The notes: generated by a model not told the origin, from the sequence alone. A DNA stretch of 64,000 bases from Membranipora membranacea (GCA_914767715.1 OU612066.1:16373001-16437000), one strand, 5' to 3'; numbered from the stretch's first letter, positions 1 to 13,203 are shown. Numbers and translations are program-made.

Positions 1-370
1 CCTCAGCTTCAGTACTGTGCCACGCTTTTACCATCAATATATAAGGTCTATGGCATTTACGCAAATACTTTAATTAGAATGCAATAATAGCAAGACCCTA
101 GTCTTGTTATGGGAGAGGATATGACGTGGTTTAGGAGCGTACTTTCTGGAGAACAGGTGGTTGACACCCACCCAAGGTCTTCAAGATGGTTTTCGATCAC
201 CGCTGATGGAACAGTAGGATAAATATGTTCCAAACAGTATAGTTGTCAGTACAGTTGTGATTATGGAAAATGAGACTGAGATCGGGATATTTGTGATTTT
301 GGAGACATGGTGTATTATACTTATTGGACCTTTATTAATAGACATGACTTTAAGAGAAAAATTTTTTATC

Positions 371-3300
371 TTAATGTATCCAACAAATCCAGGTATCTCT
401 TATACATGCATCGATCGCAGTGAGCCTCACTTTTGGAAACCTGCTTCCGAAAGCACAGAGTACACTCTTCTTTCCCCCAACTGGAATAGAATAAACAAAA
501 TTGTAAATATATATTCACTTGTTACAACAATAAGCTCATAAACTAACCTGAATTAACAAGAATAATATCGCAATATTTTATGTGAAGAAGTCTTTTCTAT
601 CTCTCCCTAGAGTTGTTACTTTCTATTGGTTTGATGCTAAGGGAGAAATTTATGTTGAGTTTCTGACTTGGAAAGATTGGCTAAAGGTGAATCAGCTTTC
701 TACATAGAATAGCCATAATTGACCAAGTTTCATTTTGTGTGGTGGTTATATATATATATACTTTTATTGTCAATCGACAATCATCTTTAGGAAAGTTTTT
801 CATGCAGTGACAGAACAAAACAAAAAAAAACTTAAGCGGAGAGAAAAAGAAAAAATACACAAGTAATAAAAATTTATAGGATTTAAAGTGTTATGATAGT
901 TGTTGTTTAAAATGAGTAAGTTTGGTTGCTGAGCATATCTGAATTGGTAAAGAGTTAAAAGTTGTAGTGATTTTTTGTCTTAATTGATCGCTGTGATAGT
1001 GTAATAGATGTTTGTCTCTAAAAAAGGTTTTAGAGCAAGCTGGAATAAATCCTTCCAAAAGGAAGTCGGGTGCCATCAAGTACAAAATTTAAAAACCAAA
1101 AATACAGGTGAAATGACCAGCAAGGAGAGGAAAAGGAATCAGACCAAGAGATGTATTCAAATCTCCTGTATGTATTAGATGATACGGTATGTGGTTGACA
1201 TTTGCTATTAGGCGGAAAGCCCTCTTTTGGAGCAAGTATATTCTTTCAAGAATATATTGTGGTGATAGGTTGCCATATATGCGGATGCCATATATGCGGA
1301 TGCCATATATCATATGACAAAAGACATACTGGAAATAAAAGTGACGAGATGATTTACTATCTAGGAATGCCCTGCATTTCTGGAATAATGCCAAACTTTT
1401 GTTTATTTTGGTGCAAATCTGGTCTACATGATCATCCTATGTCAATGAGTCATTCAAAGTAAAACCAAGGAGTTTGGTATTGACATTTCAATTAAGTTTT
1501 TTATGGTTAATTTTTGGATCTAAGTTTAGAGGTGTGGCTCTATGAGAGGGTTGTATAAGCATATAGTGAGATTTTTGTATGTTTAACAACATCCTATTAT
1601 TCCTACACCAATTTTCTATCAAGTGAAGATCAGTATCACATAAATCATTAAGTGTATCAAAGTTGTCAGATTTTGACACGAAAACTGAATCATCAGCGTA
1701 GTCAAATGCCTTGGAATATAACGTGTAGGATAAAAGATCATTGACGTACATGAGGAATAAACTTGGTGCCAGAATTGATCCCTTGGGGGACACCAATGTC
1801 TATTGGAAGAATTTTTGAGCTTCTTGCACCTTGTTGTGTAGCTACAAATTGTGTCCTATCTGTCAGGAAAGACTTTATGAGAGAGTGCAGTTTGGCCGTT
1901 AGACCGTACATTGTCAATTTTCTCAGAAGAATTTTATGGTCAACGCAGTCAAAAGCTTTTTTGAAATCCAAAAACATTATAGCAACAAATTTACCATCTG
2001 ATCTTGCTGACAAACAGTCAGAAATGAGTTTGTGTAGAGAATCAACACAGGAATAACCTTCTCTAAATCCACATTGTAATTTGTGAAGAAGTTTGTTTGT
2101 GGTGAGATATTTTTGAATTTGAGAATTCGCATGTTTCTCAAAAATCTTAGATAGCACAGGAAGTGTTGATATAGGGCAATAATTAGATGGGTCTTTGATA
2201 TCTCCACCCTTATGAATAGGAATTACTCTTGCGGTTTTCCACTGTGAAGGAAATACACCCTCTATTAATGCTCTATTGAACATGTCAGTTACAATGTCGC
2301 ATATGTAAGGCCATGTTTTCTTCAAAACCTTAACAGATATACCATCATGACCAGTTGCCTTATTGTCAGGAATATTTTTTAGATATTTGAAACAAATTTC
2401 TGGAGTAAAGCGAGTCAATTGAGAAAAATTTTTGGTTGTCACTGTGTGGTTACACTGTGGTTACACCAAAACAAAAAGTTTTGGTGGTTACTCTGTATTT
2501 ATAACTTACTGCGGTGTTTGATGAGTCTGAAGTTGCCAAGTGCGCCAACGCCATAGAACCTTCCGCCGTCATAATTGATATCTTGGAGCTCAAATACATT
2601 ATCATCACACATCGACACAATTGGTAAAGGCTTTTCTCGACTTGGCTGGGAGTAAATTAAGAAGACATTTTATTATGTATAATTTTAGTGACCTGAGCCT
2701 ATAACAATCTGGGTTAAGATCCTGGGTGAATAAAAGACAATTTCATCCAGACCTTTTATCAAAAAAGTTAATGTTTGTTTCTCTCTTCTTATCTACAGAA
2801 GCATTCAGTAACGTCAGTTACAGGAAAGAATATGAGACAGGACTGGAGGCTGGGGTTGGGAGAAAGAGGAGGATGATTAAAGTTTTGATTACATGGCCGT
2901 TAATTCAGTTGACTTGTCAAATCATTAAGAAATATTAATGTTTTCTTATACTAGAACATTCCTTTTGCAGGGCATCTTAGTTTAGACTTTAGAGGGTAGT
3001 ACCAATTTTCCTCCCATTGCCTTCCTATTGTTAGACTACAGATGATTCATACTCAATATACATACCGTTGCGATAACCTTGTAGCCTGATGGAGCTTCTG
3101 TCAATTGACCGCGAGAGTACTCTAAATGACCGCCTTCCCATTTTTCATTGTAAATGTGTATGATGAAGAAAAGTCTGTTATCACCAGGTAGTTCATACCT
3201 ATCAAAGCTTACAAATTCATTTCTACTCTCTAAAATAAGAAGGGTCAGGACCTACTGTAAATAGAATAAATCTACACTCTAGTATGATATTGTGTTTTGT

Positions 3301-4900
3301 TACTCCTGTATGTCGTATCTAAATACTTGAATAGTTTGTTTCGTCTAGTGTACACCCATTGCTTGGTCACTTTTCTTCTGATTGTTTTGTAGCTGTGTCA
3401 CAAGTTGATTGCAAGAGAATTTAAGCCACTCAAGTTAAAAACACTATTTAAATGCTTATGTTAAGGTCTAAATAGATTTTATCTTCTCATACACGGCTTG
3501 CGAAATTGAACTGAAATGTATTCTTGTAAGCCTACATAACTTAATAACGAAAGAAGAAAACAAAGCTTAGAAAATGTTGGCAGCAATTTTGATTGCTAGC
3601 GTAGCAGCATTAGAGGCAAGAACTAGACTAGAAGTGATAAATTCTCACGTATCAGTTGATCGGTGGTGGTCTGTAGGAAATTATTGCTAAAAACTTAATT
3701 ATTTTTAAAATGTTATTATTATTCGAATTATTATTATTATTATGATTATACTTACCAAATCTCTGAGGGTGCGTTTTTATCAATAAAATAAACTCTTTAG
3801 AAACTGCATCGAAGGAGGCTTGTACAAGAGGATAACCAACATCCCATTTTCGTATCCTGTCGTAACTTGTCACTCTTTCTTCTTTTATCCTTAGTTCAGG
3901 GCAGGCATCAGAGAGGGCTGTCAATCAATAAACAAAACTTATACATAACATTCTATTTGAAAAACTGCAACAGCAAAAGTATAAGTCATATAACAAACAC
4001 ATTATGGAAAAAATAAGCAGACACCACTTTGTTAATAATGATTTCAGATCAGTTTTGTCTTGCGCCAACTAATTTTTTATCATTGTTATCATTCCGGGAT
4101 TAAGGGCCAAACAATGTGTAAATTAATTTGAAAGCAAGCTCTATATGTATATTGCTTCCGATTCCAAAAATACTATCTTTTTCATTAGAACCATGATTAA
4201 TAGCTGACCAAAAAAACTTATAAGTTCATGCCCGATCATCCATATGCAACAGATCTCAATGATTAATGCCATTTGAAAAAAAAAACAACAATTATGAACA
4301 TGGAACATTGGTCTAACCATTATTGCAAACCTGGGATAGATTGTAACCTCTATGCCAACACTAGAAGTGTTGAGCGGGTCATTTCCAACTCGAATTAAGG
4401 ATCAACATAATGTTCACTGTTCACACAAATTGGCGATAATAATTAAAGCCAATATGGTAATATTTTGGCCTTAGTATTTATTTCCTACCACCCCTTCTTA
4501 TGAGTCAACAGATTTTCTGTGATTGACGCTATTTAACAAAGAATTCATAGTCAGATTATGATAGGGAGTTAGTGTAGTGACGCATGGAAGCATATAGCTT
4601 GCATAATAACAAAGCTTCTACTTTAGGCTAACCTATCTATAACAAAGGAAACATGGATGTTGATCAAGCATACCCATTGGGCTGGCTTTAGATGATATTA
4701 CAATAAATACATCCTGAGATAAGCCATTACTCAATCTCAAAACCCCATTCTTCTTTTCCAAACTAAACAGCAACAACAAATCCTATTTAATCGGGCAGTT
4801 TTTTAGATCAGGACTAGAAAGACCCTTAGTGTATTGAATAACGTACTGGCTTACCTATTATTGCTATACAGTGAAGAAGAAATTCTCTAATAGTATACAT
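371..4900 (-). CDS. Secreted-protein family, copy A (intact, five exons)
   Basis: I do not recognise this protein. Five exons join without a stop: 4855-4900, 3756-3917, 3066-3229, 2510-2645 and 371-480, all with GT/AG borders and matching phases (46+162+164+136+110 = 618 bp, 205 residues). Exon 1 starts at the only ATG and encodes a short hydrophobic leader (MYTIREFLLHCIAII); with ALSDAC after it this looks like a signal peptide, so the product should be secreted. Conserved cysteines lie in the motifs DACPEL, SMCDDN, SVLCAFG and ACIRDTW. Other signatures are YELPGDNRLFF and FRLIKHR. AATAAA (minus strand) lies at 331-336, about 35 bp after the stop. Intron 4 holds a LINE that leaves the exons untouched. 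Copies B, C, C' and D are paralogues. The reading frame is certain; the function is unknown. Confidence 0.8.
891..2442 (-). pseudogene. LINE reverse transcriptase, broken
   Basis: This is the coding part of the LINE above. The 2442-1738 frame carries reverse-transcriptase blocks in order: NKATGHDGIS, WKTARVIPIHKGGD, YCPISTLPVLSKIFEK, FLDFKKAFDCVDH and GVPQG. A frameshift at about 1790 moves the protein into another frame, which continues as SILAPSLFLMYVNDLL and the catalytic box FDYADD. Further C-terminal pieces at 1394-1089 and 1085-891 (LQKRAFRLI; FNSLPIQI) show a second break near 1400-1490. The motif set fits the CR1/L2/Rex1 group. It cannot make an active enzyme because it is truncated and frameshifted. 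Confidence 0.85.
1266..1310 (+). repeat. Three-fold 15-bp tandem repeat inside the LINE
   Basis: The 15-bp unit CCATATATGCGGATG occurs about three times. On the minus strand it gives the in-frame peptide repeat YGIRIYGIRIYG within the LINE C-terminal region, so it probably arose by slippage after or during copying. Confidence 0.7.
3717..3747 (+). repeat. AAT/ATT microsatellite in intron 2 of copy A
   Basis: An ATT-rich simple repeat directly follows the exon 2 splice donor of copy A. Copy B has the corresponding AAT tract at 12124-12150, so the repeat predates the duplication. Confidence 0.7.
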
Positions 4901-5030
4901 TTTAAATAGTACTGTGTGAGGACTGATTGAACTGGGTTGAACTATACGAATGAAGCAAGTAGCTCAAATTCAAACAATCAATTCATAAAAATAAAGGGTG
5001 ATAAAAATTCATTGTCCTTTATTCTGCACA
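4901..5030 (-). promoter_or_regulatory. Conserved 5' flank of copy A exon 1
   Basis: About 120 bp before the ATG is shared with copies B (10144-10267), C (18612-18728) and D (31893-32010). It includes GGACAATGAATTTTTATCAC, a TTTGAGCTACTT block, a TTCAACCCAGTTCA-like block and ACTATTTAAAATG at the start codon. It probably holds the core promoter and 5' UTR. Because intergenic DNA is duplicated too, conservation alone does not prove function. Confidence 0.4.
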
Positions 5031-8000
5031 TTGGATATGGGGAGTTAAAAATAAGGAATATATGAGCCTTCATAATTAGTTAGGTACTTTTCTTGTTATA
5101 GTATCCTTTGTTAGCTTTTGAGAGGATTAAAAAGCAGTTGAGGTCTACATCTTTTGGCACTATCAGATAATTTCTCTCATGTTTTCCACAGTGTGGGTAA
5201 TGCTAATGTTTCAACAAACTGTCGTAAAACTTGAAAACGAAAAGTCTTAAGGAAAGGTGCGAATTGGAATTTTTTCTTTTAACTTTGATCATCACGGCGG
5301 TTAATAGCAGATAAAAAATGAATTCCATTGCATTATTGATTACATGTTTAATATCTGTCTAAAACTTACAGTTCGCTGGTTATACAAAAAAAACATTTTT
5401 TTCTTATTCGCATAATATCAGTTTGTTAGCTGTTACGCGAGATTGGCCTGCAGTAAGGGTGAATTAATTGAAGGCCTACAACTAAGAGCTTGTAGCCTGG
5501 CAGATGTGAGAGTTACATTTTTTGCCAGGATTTCATTATCAAAGGGCAGGTGAGATTTGACCATGATCTTCATCGGGTAAAACCTGGTGAGGAACACATA
5601 AGTACATTCTGAAGCTGATTTATTGTTTCTCAATAACTCAAAATTCTCTGACCATCTGCATACAACAAGCAGTGGTGCATACCACTTAACTGAGCTGAAC
5701 TGCACTGTACCACTGAACAGTAAAGGCCATCAGCTACGAACCATAAATCAATGTTTTTGGTAACATTCCTCTCTTTATTTCACCTTGAAGTGGGAAACCT
5801 AAAATTGATATGCTGATATACAGACAACATTAATACGGTTCTTACACTAAATAAAGGTCCAAAAATTCCCATAAAATTATCCCTCCAGGATAACAGAGCT
5901 AAAGAAACATTAAAAAGAATAATATATTGCTGCTGCTGCAGCAGCTGCATCTACTAGCTGTTAATCAACACCATGTAGTAATGAAAAAGAAGCAAACATA
6001 TACAGCAAGTTATAAATAAAAAATTAGTAATAGATTGATCAATAATTCTTTTCATCAGTTTTTTGGCATGCTTTTCATAAATTCTCACGGTAATTTCACA
6101 CCTTACCTCAAAAAATGTAATTGTTGGCTCAACATGGTCTTCGATGTTGCATGGTTAGAACTTAGCCAGTCAAAAACTTTGTATATATGAATAATTATTA
6201 ATGCCACCATTCCTACATTGTAATTGTATTGTAATTGCAAGGTAAGGTTTTTTCCAGAGATTAATGGCAAACTAATCCTTAAAAGATTAAGCTGCTTTTC
6301 AACCCCACAGTGCATTGTTATTAGCTGTTTTTTGCTAGTTTACATAACACAACGTAGGTGAATTTTTGTTCCTATGGGGTAAAGGGCCTGCTATACAGGC
6401 CGATGTTTGGCATCTATTAGCATCGACATAGGCTACGATGGGATCAACCTGTGCTCAACGATGTGCATCGTATGCATCTATATGCAACACCGGTCTGTTG
6501 GTGTTTCAGTCGACTAAGTCGGTCGATCCTCTCTTCTCATTGGCTGATGGGTTTATAGCAGTAACGCCCAAAAAGTATATGGACTATTATTGTCTGTGAT
6601 TGGATAATAATGAGTCATGATTGTTAAATGGCCATACTGGGATATATAATCAGTCGACCACAACGTTGGCTGCATCTGTACGTGTAGCACATGTTACGAT
6701 ATTAGCATCGAGCACAGGTTGTTTGTAAGATGCAAAACATCGGCCCATGTAGCATGGCCATAATTCTTATCCCAAAGACAAAGGGATTGTCATCATTGAT
6801 TATTCATTTCACAATTAATCCTTTACTTAACATCTGCAATTACGTAAATGATACTTGTGATTTCCTTCTTATTTATTGTTTACCAAACCAATAGTGGTAG
6901 GCTCACCTCAGGAGCTATAGAACAAATTAGCTTTAGCTTAGCTGTTGTGGTTTCTATGAAATAGATTTTTTTGCATGTATGTCACATCTACTCCAGGTAC
7001 TAGGATGCGATTTCTCTTCCTTGTCCAGCGCTATTTATTGTTGTGCTTGCACATATCTCGGTGTTTATGGCAATTGGCATTCTCTAAACATGTTGGTAAT
7101 GTAATGCCACAAACGCACACTTGCAGACATCTGAGCACTTAAACTTTTGTTTTGATGGGATGGTTTTCAACATGAATTAGAAAAGAAACATACCACACCT
7201 ATCTTTTACTTATATTTCTCCGGCCAGGGGCCGCTGGGCAGGGCTTAGATTAATCTCTCTATTTAAGGCATGCCGCAACATTGACTAAAATAATGATCTG
7301 CACCACCATGATATTAAACTTATGATAATCAGGAGGGTGTTTCAACCAGGAGACTCAGTAAAATTAGAAAGGGAACCCATATGGCCTCAACTTCAATAAT
7401 GTCTGTGGAGGAAAATGACGAAATTTTAGGTTTGTCTATACTAGGTGTACCGTGACCGAGTCACCACGAATTCTCACGCAGACAACTATTGGTGAAAAAA
7501 AGAGTTGGCAACAATAATTATTGCGATGGTGATCATCTCTATTAGTTATTTTTGCGGTTCAAACCTCCCAAACATATTACCTTTTCTTTAAATACTTATT
7601 TTATTTTAATACTTTTTTTTTGATACTTTTTTTATAATACTCGAGTAGCAATGACCTCTGAAATTCTAGTTTTGGGCAAAAAGTAACATTTTTAAATTGG
7701 GCCCTCTATCCCTTATTGTTAAGGTATTTGATTAGTTTTTGTTTTCACCTTATACAGGAAACTTTGAACTAGCTGGAAGAGGGCAGTTCTGTGTACTTCA
7801 TGTTTTAGGCCTCCCGTCTTTGAGCTTTAAAATGATTTTTTCAACAGCAATAGGGCTATTTTTCACCCCTCATCCGATGCAACCTCAACCATGCCAGAAC
7901 TAAAAGTTTCCAAAGTATCATACCATTTTGGCTGGGTGCTGTCACTTCCATCAATAATTTTACCAGCTTCCAGATCCTGTAACAAATAAAATCCCAAATT

Positions 8001-8065
8001 TGAACTATGCTATTGGACAGAAAGCTGCAGTCATTCAAATTTGCTGTCAGCAAGATGATCACCAG
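5031..8065 (-). repeat. Duplicated upstream flank of unit A
   Basis: No gene seen. This stretch is the reverse-complement counterpart of the upstream flanks of units B, C, C' and D. Shared markers are the TTAATCTTCAGAATGTACTT block (here near 5600-5625), the GTGGTACGCACCACTGC-like palindrome (about 5670), the CAGCAGCTGCATCTACTAGC block (about 5940), and the GCACAACAATAAATA block (about 7030). It forms a large inverted repeat with 8400-10143, with a spacer of about 1.3 kb. Short open frames here have no counterpart that stays open in other units. Confidence 0.7.
6383..6760. mobile_element. 378-bp MITE with TAA target duplication (PIF/Harbinger-like)
   Basis: The ends are inverted repeats of about 30 bp (GGCC-TGCTA-ACA-GGCCGATGTTT-GCATC, imperfect), flanked by TAA at 6380-6382 and 6761-6763. 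Units B, C and D have uninterrupted sequence here (for example GATAAGAATTACCCAATG near 30537), giving the empty site. A 3-bp TAA/TTA duplication with G-rich ends suits the PIF/Harbinger group. It has no coding capacity. Confidence 0.7.
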
Positions 8066-8399
8066 GAGATTATCTCTTTTGATGTGACATTAATGGTGCC
8101 AGTGTAGGTGATATATCAATGCAGGATGAAATGCTCAGAAACTGGTCAAGAATTTAGTTGATTGGCCTTGATTGAATATCACTGTATAGTCCATACATCA
8201 GAATAGTGAAGATGAACAAAGCAATAGCATTTACAATTATTTATTGATATAGAAAAAAGCTAAAGGGCAATCGGACAGCATGGCAAAATATATTGTTGAC
8301 GACCCTTCTCCAAGTTTGACCGACAACAATGCCATAAGGAAAAGAAATAATTGAGCACTAGACTGAAGACATAGAGATGTATAAGTATAAGATAGGTGT

Positions 8400-10143
8400 G
8401 GTATGTTTGTTTTCTTAATCATATCGAGTACGATGTCTCATCACAAAACAGATAGCTGCAAGTGTGTGTTTGTGGCATTACATTACCAACATGTTTAGAG
8501 AATGCCAATCGCCATACACACCGAGATATGTGCAAGCACAACAATAAATAACGCTGGACACGTAAGAGAAAACGCATCCTAGGACCTGGAGTATAGATGT
8601 GACATACATGCAAAAAATCCATTTTATAGAAACCACAACAGCTAAATAAATGTGAGCCTATCCTATTGGTTTGTTAAACAATAAATAAGGAGGAAATCAC
8701 AAGTAGCATTTACGTAATTGCAGATGTTAATTAGAGGATTAATTGTGAAATGAATGATCTTTGATGACAATCCCTTTGTCTTCAAGAATAAAAATAACCC
8801 AATGGGAGGCTATGAACAAAATTAACCTGCAAAAAACTGCTAATAACAATGCACTGGGGTCAAAAAGCAGCTTAATATTTAAGGATTAATTTACCATCAA
8901 TCTCCGAAAAAAAAACAACCTTTCCCTGGCAGTGACAATGAAGGAATGGTGGTGTTAATACTTATCAGAATATACAAAGTTATTGTACTGGTTTAGTTCT
9001 ACCATCAAGTCATAAAAGTTTATATTGAGCCAATAATATGTTTGTTGAGATTACAGGAGTGAATTTGCCGATGCATATATGGAAAATGATCAAGCTGCCA
9101 ATAAAACACTGATAAAAAATATACTTCATACACTGCTTGTTTTTGTGAAGATAATGAAAGAATTTTGAGTTATTGAGAAACAATTAATCTTCAGAATGTA
9201 CTTATGTGTTAGTCACAAGGTCTACCCAATGAAGCACATGGTCACATCTCACCTGCCCTTTGTTAAGGAAATCCTGGCAAAAACAGCAATGCTCCCATCT
9301 GTCAGGTCACAAGCTCCTAATCACAAACCTGTTATTAATTCCTCCTTACCACACTCCAATCTCACTTACTCCCTTAAATGGCTATCACACTAAGGTTAAG
9401 TAAATCAGAAAAAGATAAAAAAAATTTTGTAGAGGTTTAGACAGGTAATAAACAGGAAATCAATACGCTGTGGAGTCTCCCATCAACCATCGTGACAATG
9501 ATCAAAACGCCATTTACAAAAAAAATTCAAATTTCCACCATTATACTAAGGACATTTCCTTTTTTAGTTTTTATGACTGTTTGTTGAAACATAAACATCA
9601 CCTACAGTGTGGAAAACATGAGAGAAATTATCAGTTATTGCCAGAAGCTGCAGACCTCAGGTTTTCAATTACCAAAAACGCTAACGAAAGTTACCAAAGC
9701 AAGAAAAGTACCTACGAAGCCTCATATACACCTCTATAATATGGCTAACACACTGAGGTTTTGTGAATCAGAAAAAAATAAAGTTTTTTTTATAACCAGC
9801 GATTTGTAAGTTCTAGACAGGTAATAAACAGATAATCAATACACTGCGAAGTTCACTTTCCTATCAGCATAAACTGACGTGAAAATGATCAAAACGCCAT
9901 TTACCAAAAAAATTTAAATTTGCACATTACATAGGACATTTCCTTTACAAGTTTTACTAGTGTCTGTTGAAACATATGCATCACTTTCCATGCAGAGAAC
10001 CTGAAAGAAATCATCTGATGTTGCCAGGAGCTCAACTGGTTTTTTACCACCTCAAACGCTAACAAAGGATACTAAAACAAGAAAAGTGACCTATGAAGCC
10101 TAATTCATTCCCTATTCTTAACTCAACAAATCCAATGTTACTG
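8400..10143 (+). repeat. Duplicated upstream flank of unit B
   Basis: No gene seen. This is the plus-strand counterpart of the unit A flank in inverted orientation, carrying the same markers (GCACAACAATAAATAACGCT near 8535; TTAATCTTCAGAATGTACTT at about 9184; ACAGGTAATAAACAG near 9440). The open frames at 9196-9393 and 9470-9809 fall in this repeated flank and are not preserved between units. Confidence 0.65.
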
Positions 10144-10267
10144 AAGAAAGGACAATGAGTTTTTATCACCCTTTATTTTAATGAATTGATATATGAGAGT
10201 TTGAGCTACTTTTTACATTTTAACAATTCAACACAGTTCAGCCGGTCCTCACACAGTACTATCTAAA
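10144..10267 (+). promoter_or_regulatory. Conserved 5' flank of copy B exon 1
   Basis: This is the B version of the block before the start codon, with GGACAATGAGTTTTTATCAC and TTTGAGCTACTTTT followed by ACTATCTAAAATG. Likely promoter plus 5' UTR, by comparison with copies A, C and D. Confidence 0.4.
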
Positions 10268-13203
10268 ATGCCTTCTCAGAGAGAATTTCTTCTTTACTAT
10301 ATAGCAATATTAGGTAAGCATGTATCTTGTTGAATACAGTAAGTGTATAAATAATTATTTTTGTACTTTTTCAAAAAACCTGCACTGGACAGTTAATTGT
10401 TACCGTATCTATATAATTGTTGGCTTATAAAAAGTATTTGACAACAAAATTATGGGGACCTGTCTTGATATAAGACATTCTGCGCATGCTCAGCTCTGGG
10501 CATGAGCTGATCTCTGCAAAATTGAGTCTCGGAATTCCGAAGCCATATGATTGGCTACCTGCTCTGGTGGCACACTCCCAAATGCGTGCGGAATTGTTAG
10601 ACAGAGTTATCTACTACTGCAGGGGACATACCATTTCCCCAGACCAAAATTGCAATCAGAACCCAAACTAAACTCATTGTTCTTGCACATGCGCAAATTA
10701 AAGTCACGCATGATGCATACTTAGCCTTACGACAACATCTTTGTGGTAATGATAGCCTAGTTTATCAGTGATCTACATGCTCAGTCAGATCACGAGAGTC
10801 AGTATGGATATAAGAAGCCGCAGGTAAATAGTTTGAGTCGTGTGTGAACTGGAACCTTAGTATAGTAGTATAGTAAGACTGCATTTATTGATTTACACTT
10901 GTAATGCCACATCAGTGTTTTCATATTAAACTTGATAGTTTTTGAGATGTGCAAACAAATAAGTGATTTGATTGTTGTAGTCCCAGCAAACTATACGCCA
11001 AATAGAAATGAGACAGACACGACGATACAGGGCTGGGTAGTGTGCTGAGATTGAGAAATGGCTCATCTCCAGGATGTATTCATTATATCCTCTTAGGCCG
11101 GCCCAATTGGAGCGGATGCTCATAATCCATTTGCCTTTTGTTATAGAGTCATTAGCAAAACGTAGTAGCTCTGTTATTATGCTAGCGATATGATTCCATG
11201 TGTCACGCTACTAACTCCCTGTCATAATCTGTCTAGGAATTACTTGTTAAATAGCGTCGATCACAGAAAATCTGTTGGCTCACAAAAAGGGGTAGTGGGA
11301 AATAAATATCAAGGTATAAAAATTATCAATGACTTCATCGCCAATTGGTATTAACAGTGAACATTATAGTTGCTATCAAATTTGAGTTGGAAAGGACCTG
11401 CAGAGCTTCCCACTCCAGGTTTCCAACAGTATTGGTATAGTGGTTACAATCTATCTCAGGTATTTTTGATTGACATCAATCACTGGATTACGTTGGATAT
11501 GGATGATTGAGAGTGAACTTATAAGTCTATTTAGTCGGCTATTATACATTGTACTAATGGAACCGATGTATTTTTGGAAACTAGTAGAGCTTGCGTTTTA
11601 AATTAATTTACACATTGTTAGCTTTTCATGTGAAAGCAGCACAAAGCCCCAAATCCCGCTTTGATAACAATGCTGAATAAATAGTTGGCGCAAGATAAAA
11701 CTAATCTGCAATCATTGTTCATAAAAGTGGTGGTTGTTAATTTTTTCCATAATGTGTTTGATACATGGACTTGTATTATTCCTGTTGCAGTTTTTAAGCA
11801 AAGGTCAAAAACAGATTCATTAATAATCTTCCAATGTGCCATTTATTGAATACTGCCTTTTAAAGGGATGAGGGGATTTGGGCTTAGAAAAAAATACAAA
11901 GTTTACAGTGTTTGTCTCACAGTTTCAGTAGAATATTATGTATAAGTTTTGTTTATTGACAGCCCTCTCCTATGCCTGTCCCGAACTAAGGATAAAAGAA
12001 GAAAGAGTGACAAGCTACGACAGGATGCGAAAATGGGATGTCGGTTATCCTCTTGTACAAGCCTCCTTCGATGCAGTATCTAAAGAGTTTATATTGTTAA
12101 TAAAAACTCAGAGATTTGGTAAATATATTATTAATAATAACAATAATAATGATATGATTTCAAAAATAATTAAGGCTTTAGCAACCTTTTACTACAGACC
12201 ACCACCAATCAACTGATACATGAGAATTAATCACTTCTGGTCTAGTCTAATGCTACACAAGCAACCAATTTGCTGTCAATATAGTCTAAGCTTAGTTTTT
12301 TTTCTTTCGTTATTAGGTTTTGTAGGCAAACCGGAATAAATTTCAGTTCAATAGGATGAGAAAAGTTTTATTTAGACCCTAACCTAAAGCTTTAAAATAA
12401 TGTTTTTAACTGGAGTGGTTTAAATTCTCTGGCAATCAACTTGTGGCGGAGGTTACAAAATAATCAGAAGAAAAGTGACCAAGCATTAGGGTGTACACTA
12501 GATGAAACAAACTATTCAAGTATTTAGACCCAGCATACAGGAATAACAAAACACTATTTCATGCTAGAGCATAGATTTATTCTATTCACAGTAAGTCTTG
12601 ACCCTTCATTAATGACTCTTATTTTAGAGAGAAGAAATGAATTTGTAAGCTTTGATAGGTATGAACTACCTGGTGATAACAGACTTTTCTTCATCATACA
12701 CATTTACAATGAAAAATGGGAAGGCGGTTATTCAATGTAGGCACTACAAATGCACCCACTTCCGTTTTAGAAAAGTGTCATCAAATTCTTATACTCTCGA
12801 CAGGGCCTAAAAACTGCGCAGATTTTCGAAAACACAAGTTTTTTAAACCAAGATATCTCAGTTTCTATTCCTCCTACAGCCTTGAAATTTTTTCAGGATA
12901 TAGATCTGAAGCATGCGCACCCAGCGCAATTGTTAGAAAACCATGGAAAACCCTAGAAAACTAAAGTAGGCAAGACTGAAATTTAGTGTCAAACTGCTGC
13001 CTGAATTTTCACAAAAAAACTCCATTTTCACTCCAAACATACAATTATCTGATAAGATTGAAGGTTTCTGATTCTGATGGTGTGTACTTTGTTTGGTTTA
13101 GCTCTGAAGAAGTGCTTGTACTCTCTGTTTTAAAATCTCATGTTTCAGTTGCAAGTTAGAATACTCAAGAGGAAAAAATATGGCCACTGTATTAATATGG
13201 CCT

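Larger units (their letters stand above)
749..2481 (-). mobile_element. 5'-truncated CR1/L2-like LINE in intron 4 of copy A
   Basis: A minus-strand non-LTR retrotransposon of 1,733 bp is flanked by the 9-bp direct repeat TGGTGGTTA at 740-748 and 2482-2490, read as the target-site duplication. Its 3' end is a short TA-repeat tail, as in LINEs that end in microsatellite-like repeats rather than poly-A. The endonuclease end is absent, as expected of 5' truncation. Intron 4 of copy B (15402-15673), otherwise alignable on both sides, lacks it and serves as the empty site. Confidence 0.85.

Noticed and set aside
9196-9809. Open frames in the unit B upstream flank
   Set aside because: The paralogous stretches in A, C, C' and D do not keep the frames and show no splice context.
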